Assembly (NCBI RefSeq): GCF_026283965.1
Contig: NZ_JAPDPD010000026.1
Span: 1 to 63,365 of the forward strand
Direction: 5' to 3'
DNA: 63,365 nucleotides
Origin: Dyella subtropica
GTDB lineage: Bacteria > Pseudomonadota > Gammaproteobacteria > Xanthomonadales > Rhodanobacteraceae
Below, piece by piece: positions 44,955 to 53,757 of this stretch. Under the pieces are notes generated by a model. The model saw nothing but the letters and a program-made list of their open reading frames with translations, was not told where the DNA came from and did no database searches. Made by a program: the position numbers and the translations under genes. Within the stretch, counting starts at the first letter, position 1, and each line of letters opens with the position of its first letter.

Positions 44955-46016
44955 ATGGGGATAGCACAGACAATGAATTGGCTATGGCGACAATTTTTCG
45001 CCAGCCGGCCCACGCCGGAGCGACGTCCGCGCGCGGTCATGCACAGCCTGCCGGAAGCTCAGACGCCCCGGGCAGCGAACGCGGCCGAGCCTCAGCTCGA
45101 GCACCTGGCGGAACGCTATCAGCGTTTCATGCTGGGCCTTCCCGATGCGGCGAGTAGCGCGCCCCATCCCGGCGAACTGGGGTTGTTGCGGCGCCTGCAA
45201 ATGGTCAGCGAACGCTTCGACGTGCGCGGCTTGCCGCGCCTGCCCGCCGTGCTGCCTCAACTGCTGCACGCGCTGAAAAACGACAATGTTGCCGGCGCCG
45301 AACTGGCCCGACTGGTCGGACGCGACCCGATGCTGGTGGGCGAAGTGATGCGGGTGAGTCGTAGCATCTACTACCGCACCTTGCATTCCATCCAGAGCTT
45401 GCAACACGCCGTAGTGCTGCTTGGCCAGGACGGGCTGCGGCGCGTGGCCACCCAGCACATGATGAAACCCATTCTCCAGGCCAGTGCCGGCGCGCGCGGC
45501 CTGGTGGCAGGGCAGCGCCTGTGGGATCACGCGGAGCGCTGCGCGCATGCCAGTGCCTTCCTCGGCAAGTACGCCGGCTGCGATCTGTTCGAGGCATATC
45601 TGGCAGGCATCGTTTGCAACACCGGCACCGGCGCCATGATCCACTTGCTGGACATGGAAGAAGTGACCTCGCCCGAACTCCTCAGCGCGGCATTTCTCGA
45701 TGGCTGCGAGCAGCTCGCCGCGCGGCTCACCCTGCGGGCCGCCAAACATTGGGAGTTGCCACCGAACGTGATCCAGGCACTGTCGGAGTACGCACAGACC
45801 GATGCACAAGCGGCCCTTTCGCCGCTAGGCAAGACGCTGCACGCCGCCCATGTCCTGGCGATGGCACAGTTGCTCAGCGACCACCGCGTGATCGATGGTT
45901 GCCCCGACCTCAGCCAGGCCTGGCCCGAACGTTTCGCACCTGCCCAAGTGGCGCGTTGCCAGCAGGATTTGCAGCATCAGTTCGACAACGCAAGCGCATC
46001 CCGCTACTCGGCATAG
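44955..46016 (+). CDS. HDOD domain protein
   Basis: 353 residues. Residues about 85-290 form an HDOD (HD-related output) domain: RLPAVLPQLLHALKNDNVAG and LIGRDP-like LVGRDPMLVGEVMRVS, then LQHAVVLLGQDGLRRV. HDOD proteins bind partners in signal transduction and lack the HD catalytic pair. The N-terminus is a short poorly conserved tail. Starts at 44955 and 44973 are both possible. There are no nearby sensor genes. A REP pair follows. Confidence 0.85.
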   Translation: MGIAQTMNWLWRQFFASRPTPERRPRAVMHSLPEAQTPRAANAAEPQLEHLAERYQRFMLGLPDAASSAPHPGELGLLRRLQMVSERFDVRGLPRLPAVLPQLLHALKNDNVAGAELARLVGRDPMLVGEVMRVSRSIYYRTLHSIQSLQHAVVLLGQDGLRRVATQHMMKPILQASAGARGLVAGQRLWDHAERCAHASAFLGKYAGCDLFEAYLAGIVCNTGTGAMIHLLDMEEVTSPELLSAAFLDGCEQLAARLTLRAAKHWELPPNVIQALSEYAQTDAQAALSPLGKTLHAAHVLAMAQLLSDHRVIDGCPDLSQAWPERFAPAQVARCQQDLQHQFDNASASRYSA

Positions 46017-46023
46017 AGCCCCT

Positions 46024-46098
46024 GTAGGAGCCCACCCTGTGGGCGACCTTGCCTCATCAGCACTTCGCCCCCCTATCGCGCACAGGGTTCGCTCCTAC
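46024..46098. repeat. Short GTAG-type REP pair
   Basis: GTAGGAGCCCACCCTGTGGG at the left and inverted GCACAGGGTTCGCTCCTAC at the right, with only about 30 bases between. The right REP supplies the TAG stop codon of the leftward gene at 46095. Confidence 0.88.
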
Positions 46099-46304
46099 CC
46101 GCTGGCCTCGGGATGGCGTGCCAGCCACGCGGCCAGTTCGACTTTGTAGCGCTCCAGCGCTTCTTCGTAGAGGTCGTAGATGCAGGGCACGCAGCCCTCG
46201 CCGCAGCAGTCCGCGGCATCCGGCTCGATCGGACGTACTGGCCGTGGATCGCTGGAAGGTGCAGCCGCACCTTCCAGCTTCGTACTGTCGTTCTCGTCTA
46301 CCAA
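46095..46304 (-). CDS. Oxidoreductase-like small Cys-rich protein (PF09791 type)
   Basis: 69 residues. The C-terminal part has the Cys pattern DCCGEGCVPCIYDLYEEALE that defines the oxidoreductase-like domain, also found at the end of some larger redox proteins. Metal or iron-sulfur binding is suggested by the four Cys, but not shown. Its stop codon TAG lies in the GTAG of the adjacent REP. ATG 46304 has no strong site. Downstream of the methyltransferase gene by 20 bases on the other side. Confidence 0.85.
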   Translation of the reverse strand: MVDENDSTKLEGAAAPSSDPRPVRPIEPDAADCCGEGCVPCIYDLYEEALERYKVELAAWLARHPEASG

Positions 46305-46324
46305 AACGTCAGCCCGTTTGCAGA

Positions 46325-47095
46325 TCAGCCCGGCTTGCGGAAGCGATACGCAAACTGGTCGGTGTGACCGCGTATCGACTTATCGAACACCTTGATGTTG
46401 TGTGGATCGGCCGGATTGCGCAGCACGCTGCTCTCGCCATCGAATACGAAGCCTGCAGCCTCCACTTCCTTCTTCACGATAGCCGGATCGATGCGATGCA
46501 GCGTATCCGTGTCGCGCAAGCCTGAGCCCGCCTCGGCGACGTGATCGATGATGACGTACAGGCCACCGGGGCGGAGCGCCGCGAACACCTGTTTATTGAG
46601 CACCGCTGGATCTACCTTGCCCATGAACTTGTCCGGGTAGTCGTGGTAATTCTGCGAGGTGAACACCACGTCCACTTGCTGCGGCACGCTCAACTGATTG
46701 GCCGGCTGGATCAGCACACTGACATTGGCGTAATGCGGCTGCGCCACCAGCGCCTTCGAACCGGCCACGTCAGACTCGGACTCCTTGGCATATTCGTTCG
46801 GCCATACCGCGTAAACCTGGCCCCTCGGCCCCACGATGGCGCTGAACACACGCGTGAAATAACCACTGCCTGGGATCAACTCCAACACCTTCTGCCCCGG
46901 CTTCACTTCGGCGAACGCCATCACGTCGGCAACCTTGCGCCGCGCGTCGTTGGCGACATCATCCTTGCGCGCGGGGTCGTTGACGGCAGCGGTCACATAG
47001 GGCGCTGGCGATGCGCCTGGCGCGGGAGACGGCTGGGCCAACGTGGCGGCGGGAAGCGCAAGGGCAATCAGCACTGCAAGAACGGTCGCACGCAT
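46325..47095 (-). CDS. Exported class I methyltransferase-like protein
   Basis: 256 residues. A signal peptide (MRATVLAVLIALALPAATLA) precedes a Rossmann-like methyltransferase fold: KVLELIPGSGYFTRVFS is the SAM-binding motif and DVVFTSQNYHDY follows. It fits the predicted methyltransferases of COG4798. An exported protein with a SAM motif is odd because SAM is not known in the periplasm. ATG 47095 has CGGAG upstream; the open frame extends to 47251 without family match. Confidence 0.88.
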   Translation of the reverse strand: MRATVLAVLIALALPAATLAQPSPAPGASPAPYVTAAVNDPARKDDVANDARRKVADVMAFAEVKPGQKVLELIPGSGYFTRVFSAIVGPRGQVYAVWPNEYAKESESDVAGSKALVAQPHYANVSVLIQPANQLSVPQQVDVVFTSQNYHDYPDKFMGKVDPAVLNKQVFAALRPGGLYVIIDHVAEAGSGLRDTDTLHRIDPAIVKKEVEAAGFVFDGESSVLRNPADPHNIKVFDKSIRGHTDQFAYRFRKPG

Positions 47096-47216
47096 AACGG
47101 ACTCCGTTGCTGGTGGGTGGGAGCGGCATTGTGCGCCCAAAATCGGCATCCGGCGGCATGACCTTGGACATCCCGAATCCGGACCGTGCAATGACCCGGA
47201 TTCGGTGTTACGCGAC

Positions 47217-47651
47217 CTACTTGTTTCTGGGTGCCGGCGGTGGCGGTGCATTCCGCACCGGGATGTTCTGGAAGGACTGACGTTGCATAGCGCCGTTATC
47301 CACCGTCCCCAGATTGCATTTCGCGGTGGCCATGTTCTGGTCGCCCTTACAGGCCTGAGCGTCCAGCGATGCCAGCGCCGCCATGTACTCTTCCTTGGAC
47401 AGGCGGTGATCGTGGTTCTGATCGTACTGATCGAAGTGCGCGCGCAGGTCGTTCAACGACTTTGGCACTTCGGAACGGCTGATGAAGCCATCGTGGTTGG
47501 TATCCACGTCCTCGAACGCCAGCGAAGGCTTGGATTCCGCCTTTGGCGCTTCCGCCTTGGCCGCTGCATCCTGCGCCGTGACGCCCCCTGCCCATGCCGT
47601 TGCCAACAACAACGCAGCGGCCATCCCTACAACGGATTTATACCTTTCCAT
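47217..47651 (-). CDS. Exported EF-hand protein
   Basis: 144 residues with a signal peptide (cleavage near VTAQD). Two EF-hand loops are seen, DTNHDGFISRSE and DQNHDHRLSKEE, both with acidic residues at the calcium positions. The C-terminal 40 residues have two Cys and a Pro-rich end. Likely a calcium-binding periplasmic protein of unknown partner. ATG 47651 follows GAGGGGAG. Confidence 0.88.
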   Translation of the reverse strand: MERYKSVVGMAAALLLATAWAGGVTAQDAAAKAEAPKAESKPSLAFEDVDTNHDGFISRSEVPKSLNDLRAHFDQYDQNHDHRLSKEEYMAALASLDAQACKGDQNMATAKCNLGTVDNGAMQRQSFQNIPVRNAPPPPAPRNK

Positions 47652-47758
47652 GTACTCCCCTCTTCGATTGGACCAATGAACCCAATCTGCTAGCGAAGCG
47701 TTGTAATTCAGTCGAGGGTGGGCCGCAAGGGTCCTCCGGCAGCGTTTGACAAAGACGT

Positions 47759-48373
47759 CTAGCCCACCAACACCCAGCTGTACAACGTCTGATATTCCCC
47801 GCGCCCCACCACGCTATGGATCAGTGCCAACCGATCCACCCGCCAATGCACGGGCTCGATGGGCGTGGTTTCCAGCATGCCGCCGCGACTGTAGGCTACG
47901 GTGACATGCGGTGTGAACGTGCGCTCCATATGCCCGCCCTGCCCGGCCCGGATCAGGGCCTCGCGCAGGCGCTGCCATAACTGCGGCATGGGTTCGGGCA
48001 CGATCGAGCCGCGCAGCACGCAGGGCGGCTCGCGGCCATGGAAGCTGGCGGCGAAGTCCAGCACCCAGTCGAACGGCACGGCGCGCAGTGCATCACCGGC
48101 GACTTTGGCGGCCTCGACGATGTCCTGACGCAGCATCGGATGGTCGCCCAGAAAGTGCAGTGTGGCGTGGTAGCGCGCTGGATCGATCCAGCGTGCGCGC
48201 AGGGACGCCTGCTGGGCTTTCAAGGCAACGGCCGCCTGCTGCAATTGCGCGCGGGTCGCATCGTCCGGCATCAATGCAAAGAACAGGCGGTGCAACTCGA
48301 CCGGCGCAGCATGATCGCCGCCGAGCAGGTCAAGCTGTGGAGAGTCGCTGGGGGAGCGTCGTGCGGTCATCAT
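47759..48373 (-). CDS. thpR: RNA 2',3'-cyclic phosphodiesterase (2H family)
   Basis: 204 residues. The two HxT motifs of the 2H phosphoesterase family are present: HATLHF and HVTVAY, each in the usual position. ThpR (LigT) opens 2',3'-cyclic phosphates on RNA and can join tRNA halves in vitro; the cellular role is not settled. Start is at one of two adjacent ATGs (48373 or 48370), both with weak sites. The longer frame to 48508 is unsupported. Confidence 0.9.
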   Translation of the reverse strand: MMTARRSPSDSPQLDLLGGDHAAPVELHRLFFALMPDDATRAQLQQAAVALKAQQASLRARWIDPARYHATLHFLGDHPMLRQDIVEAAKVAGDALRAVPFDWVLDFAASFHGREPPCVLRGSIVPEPMPQLWQRLREALIRAGQGGHMERTFTPHVTVAYSRGGMLETTPIEPVHWRVDRLALIHSVVGRGEYQTLYSWVLVG

Positions 48374-48693
48374 CAAACGGGTAAATCCATCTCGGCTTAA
48401 CCGGCTGGAGACTACGCTTCCTTCCACCCGACGGCCATGCCGACATGCGGAAAGGCAGAGCAGGCTTGCGCAAGGACAAGTTAGCAGAGCCTGCCGGAAG
48501 TGAGCCACCGACCTGGCAATGAACCAACCACCCGGTTCCGCCCATTAACAACTAGGTCACGCAGTCGTTACAGCCACGGGAAAAAGATGTTGCCGTGAAA
48601 GTGGTCGTAAAAGTCGCCGTATAACCAATCGCGCCCCGCCAGCCGGCGCAGCCGTACGCGAGGTATGCCACACCGAAACGGTGGGAGGCCGCC

Positions 48694-49191
48694 ATGAAAA
48701 CCCGTTGCATCTTCAGCACCAACGACCTCGATGCCGCGCGCGTCGCCATGCAGGCCGCACGCGATGCCGGCGTCGACGATTACGACATCTCGCTGGTCGC
48801 CCGCGATGACATCGAGCTGGAGAAGATTCCCGATCACCTGATGACGGGCCGCACCGACTTTGCGCCCTCCGCCATCCGCGGCGTGGCCTGTGGTGGCGGC
48901 ACCGGGTTGCTGCTCGGTCTCGTCGCCGTCGCCATTCCACCGCTGGGCGTGACCCTGGCCGGCGCGGGTGCCATCGCCCTTGCCGGCGCCGCCGTGGGCT
49001 GCTGGACGGGGGCACTGATCGGCTCCGAGGTGCCCGACATCATCCACCGCAAATTCAAAGGCGAACTCGACGCCGGACACATCCTCGTCGTCATCGACGC
49101 CAGCAAGGACAAACTCGAACGCGCCGAACCCGCCGTCGCGCGCACCGGGGCCACCATGCTGCCGTTCCACGCGCACACCGTGCTGACCTGA
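48694..49191 (+). CDS. Membrane-associated hypothetical protein, DUF1269-like
   Basis: 165 residues. Cytoplasmic ends flank a Gly/Ala-rich hydrophobic pair (about 62-110) with VACGGGTGLLLGLVAVAIPP. The N-terminal KTRCIFSTNDLDAARVAM and the C-terminal HILVVIDASKDKLERAE resemble proteins of the DUF1269/general stress 17M type. Function unknown. ATG 48694 has a good GGGAGG site. Confidence 0.82.
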   Translation: MKTRCIFSTNDLDAARVAMQAARDAGVDDYDISLVARDDIELEKIPDHLMTGRTDFAPSAIRGVACGGGTGLLLGLVAVAIPPLGVTLAGAGAIALAGAAVGCWTGALIGSEVPDIIHRKFKGELDAGHILVVIDASKDKLERAEPAVARTGATMLPFHAHTVLT

Positions 49192-49218
49192 TCGATGGCT
49201 CCAGCCGCCACCCGTCGA

Positions 49219-50430
49219 TCAATCGGCGGCGGCGCTCTCTGCAACGAGATAGCGCTTATCGCGCAGCGTTTTTTGCGCCAGCACCAGGGCCACCACTGAA
49301 CACACAGCGATACCCGCCACCATCGGGCGCGCCGTACTGTCGATGAAGCGTCCGATCACCGCAATCACACAGGCGCCGGTGACGAACTGCATGGTGCCCA
49401 GTAAGGCAGATGCCGTACCGGCGATCTTGCCGTGCTCTTCCAATGCGAGCACAGCCGAGCTCGGAATGACCAGGCCAAGAAAGCCATAGCCGACGAACAG
49501 CAAGGCCATCAACACGCCAAGCTGGTTGATACCCGCCAGATTGAGCAGCAACAACGCCACCATGGTCACCGCATATCCGACGACGGCGGTGCGAACCAAC
49601 CGTGACAAGCCATAGCGCGCGCCGAGCTTGCCGGTGAATTGCGCGGCACCGATGAAGGACACGGCGTTGATCGAAAACGCCACGCTATAGAGCGTCGGCG
49701 ACAAGCCATAGTGATCGATCAACACAAAGGATGAATTCGCCAGGTAAGCAAAGAAGCTGGCCACGCCGAAGGAGCAGATGAACACCAGGCCCAGGTAATG
49801 ACGATCCTTCAGCAAGGTGACATAGGCATCCAGCGCTGTGCGTACATTGCTGGCGACACGCATTTCACGCGGGCGCGTTTCCTTCAACACCGTCGACGCC
49901 AGAATCACACCGAACACCGCCGCGCCCGTCACCGTCCAGAAAATTCCGCGCCAGCTCGCCAAGCGGATCACCAGACTGCCGGTCAGCGGCGCGAGAATCG
50001 GCGACACGCTGAACACCAGCATCAGCAGCGACATCAATCGCGCCGCGTCGTGCCCGGTGTGCATATCGCGCACGATCGCACGTGGCACCACCATGCCGGC
50101 ACAGGCGCCCAGACCCTGCACAAAACGGAACGCGATCAGGGTGTGGATATCCGGTGCCAGCGCACAACCCACGCTGCCCAGCGCGAACACCACAAGGCCA
50201 AAATAGATCGGCGGCTTGCGCCCCACCATGTCGGACAGCGGTCCATACACCAACTGCCCGATGCCCAGCGAAATGAAGAACGCCATCAGGCTCATCTGCA
50301 CCATATCCACATCGGTATGCAGACTCTCTTTGATGGTGGGCAGCGCCGGCAGATACATGTCGATCGCAAACGGCCCAATCGCCGAAAGCAGACCAAGAAC
50401 GAGCGCCGCCCCTAAAAGCCGGGATGTCAT
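49219..50430 (-). CDS. Bcr/CflA family multidrug efflux MFS transporter
   Basis: 403 residues with 12 hydrophobic segments. IGPFAIDMYLPALPTIKESL is the family start, GQLVYGPLSDMVGRKPPIYFGL is the loop 2-3 motif of the MFS, and GACAGMVVPRAIVRDMH is the drug:H+ antiporter region. It should export drugs such as bicyclomycin-like or sulfonamide compounds, or cysteine-type metabolites. ATG 50430 follows AAGGA. A direct repeat upstream (50548-50569) may be its operator. Confidence 0.93.
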   Translation of the reverse strand: MTSRLLGAALVLGLLSAIGPFAIDMYLPALPTIKESLHTDVDMVQMSLMAFFISLGIGQLVYGPLSDMVGRKPPIYFGLVVFALGSVGCALAPDIHTLIAFRFVQGLGACAGMVVPRAIVRDMHTGHDAARLMSLLMLVFSVSPILAPLTGSLVIRLASWRGIFWTVTGAAVFGVILASTVLKETRPREMRVASNVRTALDAYVTLLKDRHYLGLVFICSFGVASFFAYLANSSFVLIDHYGLSPTLYSVAFSINAVSFIGAAQFTGKLGARYGLSRLVRTAVVGYAVTMVALLLLNLAGINQLGVLMALLFVGYGFLGLVIPSSAVLALEEHGKIAGTASALLGTMQFVTGACVIAVIGRFIDSTARPMVAGIAVCSVVALVLAQKTLRDKRYLVAESAAAD

Positions 50431-50547
50431 GAGTGAATGTCCTTAGATTGCGAAAGCCGAAACGGGGGGATGCCGACCGGCTCGGCCGAACATCCACAGG
50501 CGCTACATGCACGGGGGATTCGGCGGGAGGCGTGAATTATTAAACTA

Positions 50548-50569
50548 ACAAGTATGAAAATACAAGTAT
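50548..50569. promoter_or_regulatory. Possible operator upstream of the Bcr-type gene
   Basis: Two copies of ACAAGTAT with 14 bases between their starts, in an AT-rich patch (about 50533-50571) unlike the surrounding DNA, 118 bases before the transporter start. A regulator gene is not next to it. Confidence 0.35.
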
Positions 50570-50591
50570 TCCCGCCCCATGGCCCACCGCC

Positions 50592-50763
50592 GTAGGAGCG
50601 CACCCTGTGCGCGACAAACCGGCAGGACTGCCGGTTTGCACGGCGTAAGCCGCCCGTAGGGCTGGGGCCATGGATGGCCCGAGTGAAACGGCCCGCAAGG
50701 GCCGCGCTCCGCGCAACATCAGCCCTGCTGCGCAGGGCCTTCGCGCACAGGGTGCGCTCCTAC
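50592..50763. repeat. GTAG-type REP pair (BIME-like)
   Basis: Starts GTAGGAGCGCACCCTGTGCG, then CCGGCAGGACTGCCGG and GGGCCATGGATGGCCC palindromes, and ends with inverted GGTGCGCTCCTAC. Same order as 22769-22920. Between the outward-facing flanks it fills most of the 358-base gap; nothing else coding is seen. Confidence 0.9.
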
Positions 50764-50788
50764 CAACCGCTCAACAGGTATGGAGAAC

Positions 50789-51607
50789 TCAACCGCGCAA
50801 GGGGGAATGGCTGACCAGCGCCGTCCGAATCTCGCGCAACTTCGCCTTGAGCTTCGCCGCGTTTTCCGGCCCCATGCGCAATAGCAGCTTCTGCCCGGCC
50901 GATAGCGATTGCAGCGACGGATCCGCAAACAGGTAGTAAGTATCGGTGCGCACCAGCTCCACCGGCGCGCTCACTTGAGGCGTCGCCAGCATGTTGTCGA
51001 TCGCGGCCACCAGACGATCGTTGAAATACCCATGCGGATAGCCGAGATCGCGATACGCCTGCTGAAACAGCGGGTAGTAACGCACATACCAAGCCACCGC
51101 CTTGCCGGCATCCACCTGCTCCACCACACGCATGTAGGGCGCATAGCGTTCGGCGTTGCGTTGCGCCAACGTCGCGCGGCCGTCGGCCGGGTTCACGGCG
51201 AACGCACCCTGCGGGGTATGCAGCGGCAGAATGTGCGTTGCCACGCCTCGGCTCGGCAACGCATCCACGGTGGCCACGATGCGCGGGATGATCTGTTCGC
51301 GCAGCAACAATCCCGCCAGACCATCGCCACCGAGTTGCGTCAATGCGTCGGCCACGGTGGCATCGCTGCCCTCGAGCGAAGGCAGCGGCGCTGTGGAAGC
51401 GGGCGCAGGCGCGGCCTCGCTGATCGGATGCTGGATGACGGACGATGATGTGGACGGCGCTGCTGTCGTCGATACCAGCGTGGGCGCGGGCGGCTGCTCT
51501 ACGCCGTGCAAACCCTTGCGCCAAATAAAGACACCCGCGGCGACCGCCGCGGCCACTACGATCACCGCCACCATCCATGGACCGAACGAAGACTGCCGAC
51601 TTTTCAC
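50789..51607 (-). CDS. DUF3014 membrane-anchored protein
   Basis: 272 residues, GTG start with GAGGA upstream. One N-terminal transmembrane helix (about 10-29), then a Pro/Ser-rich linker and a DUF3014 domain: LLLREQIIPRIVATVDALPS and YPLFQQAYRDLGYPHGYFND. The domain faces the periplasm if the helix inserts normally. Function unknown. Confidence 0.87.
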   Translation of the reverse strand: MKSRQSSFGPWMVAVIVVAAAVAAGVFIWRKGLHGVEQPPAPTLVSTTAAPSTSSSVIQHPISEAAPAPASTAPLPSLEGSDATVADALTQLGGDGLAGLLLREQIIPRIVATVDALPSRGVATHILPLHTPQGAFAVNPADGRATLAQRNAERYAPYMRVVEQVDAGKAVAWYVRYYPLFQQAYRDLGYPHGYFNDRLVAAIDNMLATPQVSAPVELVRTDTYYLFADPSLQSLSAGQKLLLRMGPENAAKLKAKLREIRTALVSHSPLRG

Positions 51608-51718
51608 TGCACCATCCTCACGCCTTGCCAGTCTCTTTATGACTGGAGCTTGCCCGGATGGTTCACGTCCATGCAGTAAAACCCTAAGTGCTGATGGTGC
51701 AGCAAGCGCTACTCCCGC

Positions 51719-52213
51719 CTACTTGCCGGGATCGTCTGCGGGATTCACGAAGTGAATATCCGTCGGACCGACTTCGTTGATCTGCACGGTGACGCCATGC
51801 ACGGTGCTCGTCTCGTGGGGCATCTTCGCCGGCATCGAGAAGAAGCCGCCCGGGCCCAGCGTCCGAGTGCCTTTCTCGGTGCGCAGCGTCAGGTCGCCCT
51901 CCAGCACCGTGACCTGCTCTTCCATCGAGTGCCAGTGCATCGGCAGCTTGTAGCCTGCAGGGTTCTTCACGCGGATTACCACGACACCCGGCTTGTCCGG
52001 ATCGCCCAGCAATACCGTCCACTGCGAACCTTTGCTGCCACCCATCGGCGAAGGCGCCCATTGCAGTTCACCCTCCTCCAGCATGACCTGGGATCCAGGC
52101 GCCGTGGCCATTTTAGGCACCGGCATACCGGTTTTATCGACACTGCCTGGCGAAGCCGCGTGCAGCGCAAGCGGCAGCAACCCCATCAACAACATCACAG
52201 GCATCTTGGTCAT
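51719..52213 (-). CDS. Exported cupin-domain protein
   Basis: 164 residues with a signal peptide (cleavage near LHAAS). MHWHSMEEQVTVLEGDLTL is the first cupin motif with His, His and Glu metal ligands; MPHETSTVHG is the second. It could be a dioxygenase, isomerase or sugar-binding protein; no substrate can be named. ATG 52213 has CGGAG upstream. Confidence 0.85.
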   Translation of the reverse strand: MTKMPVMLLMGLLPLALHAASPGSVDKTGMPVPKMATAPGSQVMLEEGELQWAPSPMGGSKGSQWTVLLGDPDKPGVVVIRVKNPAGYKLPMHWHSMEEQVTVLEGDLTLRTEKGTRTLGPGGFFSMPAKMPHETSTVHGVTVQINEVGPTDIHFVNPADDPGK

Positions 52214-52332
52214 GACGTACTCCGGTACCGCGTAAATGGTGCGATACAACGCCGAACAAACCAGACTGACCGAACCTACGCCGGCGACATGGGCGTTTCA
52301 GCTAGCCAAAGGGTGTAGGAGAAGTCAGCCGA

Positions 52333-52674
52333 TTAGGCGCAGGCATTGATTTCATGTTCGATAGCTTCCGCGACGACATCATTCAGGCTTACACCTTTCG
52401 CTGCCGCCAACTCCGCTGCTCGCAAATGTAGCTCGGGGGAAATACGCGCGTTGAACTTACCCGAGAAGGACTTCATCGGCTCGATGCCATTCTCTGCACA
52501 CACGTCCAAAAAGACACGCAGCGACTTGGCGCCCTCGGTATGCAGGCCCTTGACTGTGGATGCATAGAAGTCCGCGCCACCGTTGAGGCCCAGGAACTCG
52601 CCGCGAAACATCTCCATGTCCGGGTCGAACGTGATGACGGCGCGATAGTTGTTGATGGTCATGATGTTGATCAT
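52333..52674 (-). CDS. hicB: HicB-type antitoxin
   Basis: 113 residues. NYRAVITFDPDMEMFRGEFL is the partial RNase H-like HicB fold, and the C-terminal KFNARISPELHLRAAELAAA is a ribbon-helix-helix DNA-binding part. It should neutralise HicA and repress the operon. Its ATG overlaps the hicA stop by 4 bases (toxin first), as usual for hicAB. Confidence 0.92.
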   Translation of the reverse strand: MINIMTINNYRAVITFDPDMEMFRGEFLGLNGGADFYASTVKGLHTEGAKSLRVFLDVCAENGIEPMKSFSGKFNARISPELHLRAAELAAAKGVSLNDVVAEAIEHEINACA

Positions 52675-52925
52675 GGTTTGACTCCATTGCTTTCTAGCCA
52701 TTTGCGAACACTTGCCACCGCTCCCTTATCGGTATCGGGGGCTGGGTGTGGCCGGTGATACACCTGCACCTGACCGAACAGCACCACCGCGATGCGCGAA
52801 CCCTCGCGCTCGGTGATGGTGGCGCCCAGCTCCACAAACAGCGCCTCGATATCGCGCCACTGGATATTGCCCGACACCGGTCGGGCATAGATGGCCTCTA
52901 AGGTCTTGGCGTGCTTTCGCTTCAT
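52671..52925 (-). CDS. hicA: HicA-type toxin (mRNA interferase)
   Basis: 84 residues, dsRNA-binding-like fold. IQWRDIEALFVELGATITER and EREGSRIAVVLF, then VYHRPHPAPDTDKGAVAS are typical of this HicA branch. Family toxins cleave mRNA using a His; here the candidate His is in YHRPHP. The usual GSH is GSR, which this branch often has. ATG 52925 begins at MKRKHAKT; the track of codons upstream is not needed. hicB follows. Confidence 0.9.
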   Translation of the reverse strand: MKRKHAKTLEAIYARPVSGNIQWRDIEALFVELGATITEREGSRIAVVLFGQVQVYHRPHPAPDTDKGAVASVRKWLESNGVKP

Positions 52926-53114
52926 GGCCGCATAGTACCAGTTTTTAGTACCACGCAATCCAATCAGGCGCAGCGGATCCTGCTGCTGATCTTCTGCCTC
53001 CTGGTTACTGGCGAATATAGCCAGCGCAAGGTAGTAATCTGACCTCGCCGCCTCCCCCTTTCGGCTGCGGCATCCCCGTTGTCCCCATCGTTGCGTTCGC
53101 CCAGGAGGAAGAAC

Positions 53115-53513
53115 ATGGCTTTCTCTGCACGTGTCGAAAGCAGTGCCATTTCGAGTATCAACGTCACACCGCTGGTCGATGTACTGCTGGTGCTATTGAT
53201 CATCTTCATGATCACGGCCCCAGTGATTACGCACAAAACGAAGATCGATCTGCCGCAACCCGGAAAGGCGGTCGTGGACACCTCCGAACCTATTCGGTTG
53301 ACTATCCAATCGGACGGCTCGCTGTATTGGAACGACACCCCAGTAGACGAAGCGCAACTGAAAACCCAGCTGACTATTGCCGGGCAACAAGCCGTCCCGC
53401 CAAGCCTGAGTATCGACGCTGCGGATGGCGCAGCTTACGAGGCGGTGGCCCGGGTGCTCGCCGACGCGAAGATGCAGGGCCTGACCCGGATCGACTTCGC
53501 AGCCAGCCACTGA
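53115..53513 (+). CDS. ExbD/TolR family protein (orphan)
   Basis: 132 residues with one N-terminal transmembrane helix (PLVDVLLVLLIIFMITAP) that carries the conserved Asp22. The periplasmic part is the ExbD domain (IRLTIQSDGSLYWNDTPV). ExbD works with ExbB to energise outer-membrane transport by TonB; here no exbB or tonB is next to it. ATG 53115 is behind AGGAGGA. A terminator follows at 53540. Confidence 0.92.
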   Translation: MAFSARVESSAISSINVTPLVDVLLVLLIIFMITAPVITHKTKIDLPQPGKAVVDTSEPIRLTIQSDGSLYWNDTPVDEAQLKTQLTIAGQQAVPPSLSIDAADGAAYEAVARVLADAKMQGLTRIDFAASH

Positions 53514-53539
53514 TGCCCTAGTTTTCGGCTCCGCAACAC

Positions 53540-53570
53540 ACTGAAGGGGCGCCGCCCCTTCAGTACTTTC
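53540..53570 (+). terminator. Terminator after the exbD gene
   Basis: Perfect stem ACTGAAGGGGC/GCCCCTTCAGT with a 3-base loop, then ACTTTC, 26 bases after the stop. Confidence 0.75.
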
Positions 53571-53757
53571 TGCACTCGGCGTTCACGCGACAAAGGCAGG
53601 AAGTCTGCGAGCCTCCGCGACCCGATCCACCACCACATGCATGTCGAATCCGGGCAGCCCCGTTCGTCGCACTGCTGGGAGCGCCCCAATCGCCGCCTGA
53701 CCATGCGGACTGCCGGCGATCTGTCCAGATAGGCCCGACACAACGAGGAAACACGCG

